From NCBI RefSeq assembly GCF_000003815.2, contig NC_049980.1, forward strand, positions 22,085,249-22,149,248: DNA of 64,000 nt, read 5' to 3'. The notes below the pieces were generated by a model. That model saw only the letters and a list, made by a program, of their open reading frames with translations, had not been told where the DNA came from and did not search any database. The position numbers were made by a program, and so were the translations under genes. The stretch comes from Branchiostoma floridae. Its lineage: Eukaryota; Chordata; Leptocardii; Amphioxiformes; Branchiostomatidae. Of the stretch, positions 58,001-64,000 are shown one piece after another (positions within the stretch are counted from its first letter, which is position 1; each line of letters opens with the position of its first letter).

Positions 58001-58465
58001 GTAAAACTCAGGGCATGTTGCACACTTACATACAGGATTTTGGTTGAGGCAAACACCCATTCCATCCACAACTTCAATCTTTAAGTTTTTACGTCCTTTT
58101 CCAATGCCTTGGCCCTTTGCTCATACAGCTGTGCTGATGATGTTTATGTTAGTGGGCTAGTCCACTGGTAGCACTGTTTTGAGTACTATGGAGAGGAACG
58201 TTAATTTATAGCTCTAGATTTGAAGTTGACAATAAGATTATAAATGTATCAGACAGACACAGCCTCTCAGTCAACATTTGTATGTGCCAGGTACCGGCGG
58301 GAGGGCAGCAAATCCAGCCAGGTGACAGGTAACCTGAAGAAGCTGCTGGGGTACTGCAGGGAGGTGCACATCACCTACAGGCTGGCTGCAGAGATGGGGT
58401 TCAACGACCTCTGTGTGCAGCTGTTGGAGGGAGATGGAGGGGCATACCTGAGAGATGTGGTATAA
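35396..58465 (+). CDS. SPG11: Spatacsin (SPG11), whole gene, interrupted by an assembly gap
   Basis: I place 43 exons between ATG 35396 and stop TAA 58463-58465, about 7.7 kb of coding sequence or some 2570 codons plus what is lost in the gap; human spatacsin is 2443 residues. Spatacsin binds spastizin (ZFYVE26) and the AP-5 adaptor on late endosomes and lysosomes and is needed for autophagic lysosome reformation; loss causes hereditary spastic paraplegia 11 in people. An N-terminal beta-propeller-like part is followed by a long alpha-solenoid and the conserved spatacsin C-terminal domain. Alignment to the human protein from memory runs nearly end to end, for example CSIPIHTLEVGLRHRQLDTV, CPFDPSRLFGW and LMIRLLTGIGRFSEMTYIFD. 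All exon phases agree except across the gap. The exon blocks are listed separately. Confidence 0.95.
35678..36165. repeat. Cluster of TTGACAGGA-TCCTGTCAA repeats in SPG11 intron 1
   Basis: At least six diverged copies, for example 35716-35738 and 36071-36093, plus TATTGACAGGTTGTTCCCTG near 35807. The unit is about 38-40 bp. It consists of a short palindrome, often followed by AATAAGAATTT and a GCACTATTGACAGG lead into the next copy. Copies decay with distance. Confidence 0.65.
36261..36370 (+). repeat. Direct duplication, copy 1, upstream of SPG11 exon 2
   Basis: About 110 bp, from ACTGCAGACTGACAGTGAGC to the TTTCTTGTTTTCAATTTT tract just before the exon 2 acceptor. It matches 36689-36795 at roughly 85 percent by eye. 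Confidence 0.75.
36689..36795 (+). repeat. Direct duplication, copy 2, in SPG11 intron 2
   Basis: Second copy of the segment at 36261-36370, including TTTGCTAGGCATGAGACACTG and the CTCTTGTTTTTAATTTCCTA end. The exon itself was not copied. Confidence 0.75.
40243..40270 (+). CDS. SPG11: SPG11 exon 8, truncated by the scaffold gap
   Basis: A pyrimidine tract and AG (TTTCTCCTCTAG) at 40242 open a phase 0 exon reading AMICDAILT. This matches the VIASAIL position that follows exon 7 in human spatacsin. The exon runs into the Ns. About 50 family residues (the KIPEAQTFF to LKNMGF part in human) are missing. Confidence 0.75.
40271..40370. other. Assembly gap (100 N)
   Basis: Exactly 100 Ns, the usual placeholder for a gap of unknown size. 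TA-rich flanks (ATATATAAATATATAAT before, TACATATATATATTACATT after) probably caused the break. Confidence 0.98.
40422..46057 (+). CDS. SPG11: SPG11 exons 9-21 (middle solenoid)
   Basis: Exons: 40422-40493, 40968-41107, 41286-41497, 41842-42070, 42244-42453, 42807-42904, 43102-43247, 43428-43592, 43737-43806, 43915-44083, 44392-44618, 45019-45127, 45813-46057. All joins keep phase. Recognisable family stretches are GYDVTEQLRRICLYTPNRTL, the FQASLANARVLL block, CPFDPSRLFGWQEMNTL and RRGRPSFAFAKFLSAEM. Helical repeats are expected throughout. Exon 21 lies just 28 bp after a mobile element. Confidence 0.9.
45417..45784. mobile_element. Non-autonomous TIR element rich in GGTGCACC palindromes (copy B)
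   Basis: 368 bp at the end of SPG11 intron 20. It starts CAGGGCTCGAAAT and ends ATTTCGAGCCCTG, a perfect 13-bp inverted terminal repeat, flanked by ATATT on both sides (45412-45416, 45785-45789). It is in opposite orientation to copy A at 11639-11979 and carries several GGTGCACC motifs at each end. Confidence 0.82.
47135..48722 (+). CDS. SPG11: SPG11 exons 22-24 (low-complexity linker, symmetric exons)
   Basis: Exons 47135-47269, 47872-47952 and 48588-48722 have 135, 81 and 135 nt, all multiples of three, all phase 1 to 1. They encode about 117 residues rich in Ser, Glu, Lys and Gly (for example GGKPEGQSGGKDVRSKF, SSTDGSEREDEDIRVPS) and lie between the HLKLAFDSLKYTA helix and the PDDLFSVLFKCQN block. 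Human spatacsin, as I recall, has a shorter linker here. Any of the three could be skipped without a frame change. Confidence 0.78.
48927..58465 (+). CDS. SPG11: SPG11 exons 25-43 (C-terminal solenoid and spatacsin C-terminal domain)
   Basis: Exons: 48927-49087, 49486-49683, 50134-50425, 51063-51277, 51501-51638, 51982-52188, 52523-52654, 52797-52924, 53201-53319, 53749-53900, 54292-54429, 54721-54787, 55267-55448, 56083-56319, 56613-56781, 57031-57107, 57244-57393, 57783-57934, 58291-58465. Exons from about 56083 form the conserved C-terminal domain (EGISSTLKTARSL, LMIRLLTGIGRFSEMTYIFD, LALLDYLKRYHPTDKDTYTM, FFSDAAESYAK). The protein ends GGAYLRDVV. Confidence 0.92.
52255..52510 (-). mobile_element. 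Decayed retroelement fragment in SPG11 intron 30
   Basis: On the minus strand, broken frames at about 52505-52310 read like a GIY-YIG element end (YIGQRK, then a frame change to KESYEKTKDIHIT). They lead into CGAAGAGTAGGATGGTTGAAACCTTGAGG at 52317-52285, a motif type often seen near the 3' ends of such elements. It is short, frameshifted and tentative. Confidence 0.35.
53936..54037 (+). repeat. Intronic direct duplication, copy 1 (SPG11 intron 34)
   Basis: From ATGGTGGGTTTGG through AAGTTGCCAAGACGATGTAG and AGTATTGCAGTATTTTCTGT to ATACCTGAAGTA. It matches 54168-54260 with small indels. Confidence 0.7.
54168..54260 (+). repeat. Intronic direct duplication, copy 2 (SPG11 intron 34)
   Basis: Second copy of the 53936-54037 segment (AAGTTGCGAAGACAATGTAG, AGTATTGCAGTTTTTTC, ATACCTGAAGTA). 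It ends just 32 bp before the exon 35 acceptor side, so the copy contributes the intron's 3' part. Confidence 0.7.
54444..54465 (+). repeat. (CT)n microsatellite
   Basis: Eleven CT units just after SPG11 exon 35, followed by a TATG/TGTG-rich stretch. Confidence 0.9.
54866..55195. mobile_element. Possible MITE in SPG11 intron 36
   Basis: The ends resemble each other in inverted orientation: AGCCCCTGTCACACCTT near 54868 and AATGTGTGACTGGGACTAAGG near 55168-55190, with further loose pairing inside (GAACCTTCCCA against AAGGTTGGGAG). No clear target duplication. Confidence 0.35.
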
Positions 58466-59820
58466 AGCTGTTAGATAACACCAGGATTTGTGTTATACCT
58501 GGGTCGTGATATCTTGGTATCTTGCAGGTTTCTACTCGTATTCCAAAGGCTTCCATAGAATAATTTGAATGTATGCCATGTGCTATGCTGTCAAAAATTC
58601 AAGTACCACATTTTGACATTGGTATTGATGTTCTTATGTAATGTGATTACAATTTTGTAATTACAAAATTTCCTGAACGTTTCACATTGAAATGTGCATG
58701 TTCTTGGATAGGAATTACATAAAAAGTTGTTACTAGTTTATAGAAAAGGTTAAACCTTTGCAGCGCAACACAAATATACCTTAGTTTAATCATCATAGCA
58801 GTCATTGTGGTACCAGTTCTTCAAGACAGAAATTTGATGAAGAAGGAAGTTACATGTACTTGATTGCCACAGGCCACAGAAGGGTGGCCTAAAGTCACTT
58901 TTGCTTACAAAAGAAGTTTAAAACTACTGCTACATGATATACATTTCAAATGTGCCGCAAAGATATTGCTGACATCAGTCATGAATACCATGACATGCTC
59001 TGTAACTGCAGGAGTTAAATGATTTAAGAATAGGATACGTTTATAGAATATCATTCCTGATAGAAAGCTATCCAGCAATGCTTTTCTTATGAAATGTCTG
59101 AAGGCCAATGTTTAGATGTCCACAGTTGATTGGCATGATTGCAAATGCTCGCTGTACCAATTTGAATCATGCTTGACTGTATCGCACATTTTTTTGCAAA
59201 CCAGACAGAGTATTTAACTTAAGGCTTTTGAATTAGCCTGGAGTCCAGCTTTGGCTAAGCTTCAGTCCACAGTTCCTACTCAGACAAAGGCTAACAGAGC
59301 TCTATTGAATTGACTTAGGCTTGACAGGATATTTTGAATTGACATAGTCACTGATTTTTATTAGAATGATTGATTTTTTCTTAAGTGCAATACATACTTA
59401 CAGTAATGATGAGAAGAGAACAAAGAGTTTATTGAGAAAGATGAATTTATCTGTACATGGCAAATAGCTAAAAAGGTTACCTATAATAGCAATGATGAGA
59501 TATAGTAGTAGTATGAAATGAATCATGCAATAATAAATGAATACAGTCATGACACAGTGGTCTTTCAAATGTGTTCTTTCACAACCATTAGTGACATTGG
59601 ATACTCTGAATGTCTTTAACACATTCCCATATCTAGGAGTGAAACTTACATTTTCTTGGTAAGACAAAAAACTGCAACAAAAATCATTACATTCTGTCAT
59701 GTCCAAAGTATGCTCATAACCCACAAACTAAACACTCATAAGAAGTTAAGGAAAAAAGAAACAGATCCAGCTGTCACATTAATGTTCACATCAGCTTGTT
59801 AAGACTTTCCAGCTAGCATC
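58466..59820. other. Convergent intergenic region SPG11 / GH31 gene
   Basis: No coding exon is seen. TTTATT on + at about 59428 is a possible minus strand poly(A) signal for the GH31 gene. No canonical SPG11 signal was found close to its stop. Confidence 0.4.
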
Positions 59821-62800
59821 CTAAAATGTCTTGATGAAGTGTGGGACTTCTCGGAGCTCCACCCGATAGTTCTCCAGCCACTGCCCACCGTCAGAGTTGA
59901 TGTTCCCTCCCCGGAGCTGATCACTCCATCGTCCACTCGGCAGGTAGATGTCTCTAGACCTGGCTCCTTCAGAAGAAACGGAGGGTCAATATGAGAAGGT
60001 AAAGGTCAAGGTAATTATAGAATAATAAAGCCTTCCTCAACTTAGGTCAAGCATGATGGGTGTGTTTTTTTTAAGTTGCAACACCAAGCACAAAAAGTTG
60101 AATTTTACCAAAAACATCTTGATACTATCTAATTAATTGTATAGTATTATGTATATCATTGGAAATATTATTCAATACCCTCAACAATGGTACCATACTT
60201 GTCCCTGCCATACTCTATGACAAGTTTGATAATAACAAATGGGATATCATTGTAAATGATAGTCTTAAAATTTATTCGATAAAGTATTCACAAAGATTGG
60301 TGGTCGATCAAAATTAAGTTTCCGAACTTTTCCCCTCATGTTTTGGTACGTGGGTAACGTTAGATGTTTTCTTACTTTGGTCCAACACTGGTGCCACGAG
60401 CAGCGTGTCTCCCAACATGAACTCATCATCACTGATCTGAGCGTACACCTCCTCTGGTGCTATCCACCACAGGGGTCTCAGGACGGGAGCTCCTGTCGTC
60501 TGGGATTGTCTAAGATGGCGAAGAGAGAAAGATTTTTAAGATTTGCACTGATCATATGTCACACAATAGGAAAATCCACCGACTGACAAGACTGGGTTCA
60601 AAATTAAGCAGTAATACGCCCAATTTTCTAGCTCTTGATCATCGTGCGATTTTTGTAGAGATCGTTTGATGTTTGCGGGCTTCTCAACCTCGGTCCAATA
60701 CCTAATAATAAATAAACCATTACCAATTTGGTACATTTTCAGGTGAAAAATAGGTTCGAGTCTGAAGCGAGTTTGAGATTTGGCGACCGTCTGGCCAAAC
60801 AAAACAGGACTTAATATGATTTTATAGCAACCACTTCAGGTGGCCGTGGATAATGTTGACATTGTAACAAAAGAACGTCACAGCCTTACCTTACAGCTTC
60901 AAGCAGCCTCGGCAAAACCAACGTGGACCGTAGCTCCATCAGTTGTCTAGTGATGGTGATAGTCTCGTTATCGTACTGCCAGGGAGTGATCGCAAACTGC
61001 GCAAGAAACATAGCATACAGTTTCATACTGATGAACCGCAACCACGTTTCTGCCATGTGTCTGTGTTTGATCCAGCTAACATTTTGATATATCATTTGAG
61101 ATGTCAGACACGCATGTTCGCTATTGTCATATTGTCACTCACCTTCTGGGATCATCAAATACTGCCGAAGCTTGTCGACTGAGTCTGAGGGACTTTTAAA
61201 ATGTCTTACTTTGTATCGTTTGTAATAAACGATATGTGAATGGCAAATGTATAATTACCAATATACACGCATGTACCTGTAAGGTCGGAAAGAAAACGGA
61301 CACTTGCAGCCAACGAATGTACAGCTCCTTGTCAGGCATCTGTCCGTCGTTGGTAAGACCACCGACCACGCCTGGTGATATGAAGATGTAACCGTTGACG
61401 CCGAACTGTAGTGCACAGGGTATCAATGTCCTCAGTCCGTTCCCGTAACCCCACTCAGACTCCTTGTCTGCGATTCGTACTAAGATGGGATGATCCTGCA
61501 TGTGACGAAAAAGTGAGATATAACATTTGGAACATTGAGACTAAAACATTTTCTAGCCCTTGGGCGAAATTTACGGAAATCTCGCTGAAAGTCAGCGAAT
61601 GTGACCTTGCAATTATGTCGCTGTCGCAGGAAAGTTGATTTTCGACAGTATTACGTCATCTCTATATCATCGCGCGATTCTTAGAGATCAGCCGATGTTC
61701 GCTGCGGCTCTATTCCCGTCCAATAAACTTATTTAGATTTTAAGGCAAAAAATATTGTCGAGTCTCTCGATTTTTGAATTCGGCGTTCTTCTGGAGATCA
61801 ACAAATACGACCGAAGCTCGTCGACTTAAATTTGTGCCAGAGGGTTTCAGGCATTGACACCCACCTGTGATCCGTACCCAACCCGGACCTGTACAGTGTC
61901 ACCCAACCTCGCCATGTTCTCCACATACAGACGGGTGAAGGTGGCGGGGTTGTCCAGGTGCTCGTAGGTCCTGTAGTGTACTGGGAGGTAGCTCAGCTCC
62001 CCGCCGTCCATTTTGAAGGTGTCCACCGCGTATTTGCGACGAATCTCGTCCAGCCGTCGGACGTACCAGTCGCCGGCGTCAGGGTTGGTGAAGTCCACCA
62101 CCCCGGCCGTCCCGCGCCACCAGCCGAACAACCCGGGAATGGTCCCGGTGGAGTCCATCACCATGTATCTGTCGAAGAAACATATAAATACCGGCTAAGG
62201 ATAGTGTTTACTGTGAATGAAAGTACATTATATCATTCTTGAGCATGGAATTGATTTGGGTATCACATTTGCATCGTCATAGCGTAAGTATTCTTCACAC
62301 TTTTCATGGCGGTCTTAACTCTCTGCATTGTATTTTGAAGATCAGATCAACAAGCTCCTTGTTCGCCTGAGAATGGATGTTGAAAACTACTGGTAGCCTG
62401 AGTACCATGCTATTTCCGCCGGGCTCCTTGCACTCGCTGCCCTATTTCCAGGTATGAATAGGATGGTACTCAGGCAAAGCTACTGGCGGTGATAACTATA
62501 ATTTTGTATCATTGGTCACTGTCCTGTTTGTCTGTGTTTTGAATATCCCAAAGCCATGCCCATGCTAAAATCATTTTGGTGCTACTATCCCGGAATCACG
62601 CGTACCCTCTTTTCATGGCCTCCTGGAAGGCGTCCGTCCAGGCGTTCAGGTGAGGCACAACCCACGCGGTGATGCGGAAGCGCAGGCTGTGCAGCGCGCC
62701 GATCATCCCACTGGCGTCTGGGAAGCGCTCCCTGTCGAAGTCGATGGAACCGTGCTCCTCAGACCACATGTCGTCCAACTCTATGGTGGACCAGTCGTCA

Positions 62801-63699
62801 CTGCTGGGAAAGTTTAACACTCGCTCCCAGGTTCTGTGAGACAGATAACACAAAAATGGTGATCTTCATGGGATAGATGGAGGAGACGCTCCTCCAAGGC
62901 GAGGGGACCAGCCAGGAACCAACGAATATGCTTGGAGATATAAGATTTAACCTTTTTTCATAGTTAAAACGCTTGAAAACATTGAGAAACAGAGACAGAC
63001 ACTAAAGATCACTAAATATAGTGCAAATACCTGATCTCCTCTGCAAAATTCATGATAGTAGACTGGTTGATCCACTGCCCGTAGCGGCCCCCTGTGGAGT
63101 AGATGGGCGCCCTGTACATGACTTCGTCGCGATCGTCCGGTATCCCCCGGGGCTTGCGGAAGTACCTGTCGGCCATGAAGTCGTGGATGTCCCTTAGGTG
63201 TCCGCCGTGACACACGGTGTACTTCAGGACGGGGTACGCGCCGGTGGGGTTGTTGTACGGGTGGGAGAAGTTAGCCATCAGGCACAACTGTGTAGGGAAC
63301 ATGAGTGTTAATGATTAGGTATTATCCACGATGATCCTCTCCAGGTGTAGAGATATATATTTTTCACTTAAAAACAAGAACAAGGAAAGAGATCTATAAT
63401 TTTAATGTCCAGCCAAATTTGTCAGTCATTTACGGTAATTGGTGAATAACCTTAAAGATCACTGTGAAATGCTTCTTTTCGCTACCCCTTTGTGTATTTG
63501 TTTTTATTCTTTATTTACCTTCCTAAGAGCCTCCCTTGTATCTCTCCTCACCTGTTCAGGTTCAGTGACCGTATCGTTGAGGCCAACATGCAAGGGGACG
63601 GAATCGTCCACTTTGATAGCGACGCCTCGCGACGAAACCCAGTATCGCTCTTGAAGGGATCCATACTTCCAATGGTCGGGATAGAATTCGTAGTCATAC
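59821..63699 (-). CDS. MYORG-like glycoside hydrolase family 31 enzyme (5' part outside window)
   Basis: Eight exons from the 5' side: 63699-63552, 63287-63031, 62833-62606, 62168-61865, 61495-61277, 60996-60890, 60509-60376, 59966-59821. They keep phase and give about 514 residues with stop at 59821-59823. The N-terminus, with a probable signal anchor, lies beyond 64000. Order: a beta-rich part ([20 protein letters not shown]), [11 protein letters not shown], the GH31 barrel, and the C-terminal [14 protein letters not shown] sheet. The nucleophile loop is [14 protein letters not shown] with Asp at 62006-62008. The Asp of IADKES lies 57 residues later, the same spacing as Asp463 and Asp520 that I recall for human MYORG, so an active alpha-glycosidase is plausible. 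Vertebrate MYORG is an ER/Golgi alpha-galactosidase. Amphioxus-type genomes may have several such genes, so no symbol is given. Confidence 0.85.
60570..61830. repeat. Dispersed intronic repeat, two to three copies in the GH31 gene
   Basis: 60640-60705 (ATCATCGTGCGATTTTTGTA, GAGATCGTTTGATGTTTGCG, CGGTCCAATA) is similar to 61665-61725 (ATCATCGCGCGATTCTTAGA, GATCAGCCGATGTTCGCTGC, CCCGTCCAATA). 61143-61182 (CTTCTGGGATCATCAAATAC, CGAAGCTTGTCGACT) is similar to 61788-61828. They look like fragments of one mobile element family. Confidence 0.5.
62396..62475. repeat. Foldback element in GH31 intron, related to 22909-23015
   Basis: Arms GCCTGAGTACCATgCTATT (62396-62414) and AATAGGATGGTACTCAGGC (62457-62475) are complementary with one mismatch. 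The loop contains GGGCTCCTTGCACTCGCTGC, which is also the core of the CIAO2A 3'UTR foldback. Confidence 0.7.
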
Positions 63700-63784
63700 C
63701 TATAAACAACGTTAGGTGGAATCAGGTAAAGAAATTTCTCTGGCTTTTTTTAAGAGACTCTTAAGTAATACCCCCATTCCACTG

Positions 63785-64000
63785 GGACGGCGCTCTCGCG
63801 GCGCTCTCACGGCGATGGCAAATTTGACCATCGCGGTGAGAGCGCGGTGGGATCGCCAAGGTCGCCATGGGAGCGCGGTGAGAGCGCGGTGAGAGCGCCG
63901 TGAGAGCGCGGCGGGAGTGCCATCGCGGCGAGAGCGCCGTCACCACGGCGATGGTATGGAGCCCTGCCATACCATCGCCGTGAGAGCGCTGAGGATGGCG
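63785..64000. repeat. GC-rich minisatellite GCGGTGAGAGC and hairpin
   Basis: Irregular tandem GAGAGCGCGGT/GAGAGCGCCGT units with an inverted CGCTCTCGCGGCGCTCTCAC lead at 63791. Within it a perfect 16-bp inverted repeat pairs 63944-63959 (CACGGCGATGGTATGG) with 63967-63982 around a 7-nt loop. It lies in the GH31 intron and continues past the window. Confidence 0.8.

Noticed and set aside
60376-60492. Shorter form of the GH31 exon starting at 60492
   Set aside because: It breaks phase with the exon ending at 60890. An acceptor at 60510 gives a frame-preserving [16 protein letters not shown].

Overview
This is a eukaryotic, animal genome window: intron-rich protein genes with GT/AG splice sites, AATAAA poly(A) signals, no operons and no bacterial signals. 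Gene content (SPG11, EIF3J, CIAO2A, SNAPC3, VCPKMT, CTU2, FAM221B, a MYORG-like GH31 enzyme), compact spacing (about 11 genes in 64 kb), modest introns, many small inverted-repeat elements and a 100-N scaffold gap suggest an invertebrate deuterostome, most likely a cephalochordate (amphioxus, Branchiostoma). The species call is inference.

Layout. 0-1.5 kb: last two exons of an unidentified + strand gene. 2.5-4.8 kb (-): intronless FOLH1/NAALADase-like ectoenzyme whose active site looks broken. 5.6-6.8 kb (+): intronless CTU2, divergent from it. 8.4-9.7 kb (+): intronless BTB-Kelch gene. 10.4-14.8 kb (-): 12-exon SNAPC3 with two microexons. 15.6-16.3 kb (-): intronless VCPKMT, head to head with 8-exon EIF3J (+, 16.6-21.1 kb). 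23.5-25.7 kb (-): 5-exon CIAO2A. 25.7-28.5 kb: gene-free, with two well-formed terminal-inverted-repeat elements. 29.3-30.2 kb (+): small four-helix DUF1761-type membrane protein. 31.6-34.9 kb (-): 7-exon FAM221B-like gene, head to head with SPG11 (+, 35.4-58.5 kb), for which I place 43 exons; exon 8 is cut by the N gap. 59.8-63.7 kb (-): last eight exons of a MYORG-like GH31 glycosidase whose N-terminus lies outside the window.

The genes do not form one pathway. They are mostly housekeeping genes (tRNA thiolation, snRNA transcription, VCP methylation, translation initiation, cytosolic Fe-S assembly, lysosome reformation). Two organising features stand out. Three pairs are divergent across 0.25-0.8 kb. 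EIF3J and SPG11, immediate neighbours on human 15q21, are still within 15 kb here; CIAO2A (15q22) and FAM221B (9p) lie between them, and SNAPC3 and MYORG (both human 9p) flank them, which looks like an ancestral chordate linkage block.

The non-coding DNA is rich in non-autonomous elements: a pair of terminal-inverted-repeat elements built from GGTGCACC palindromes, an 8-bp-TSD foldback element, TA-flanked MITEs, short foldbacks, decayed GIY-YIG retroelement pieces, and local duplications in SPG11 introns. I found no previously undescribed multi-gene system. The most interesting leads are the predicted dead FOLH1-like enzyme, the SPG11 cassette-like linker exons, and the mobile-element families. 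Exon boundaries were set by hand from splice sites, reading-phase continuity and family similarity recalled from memory; no database search was run.
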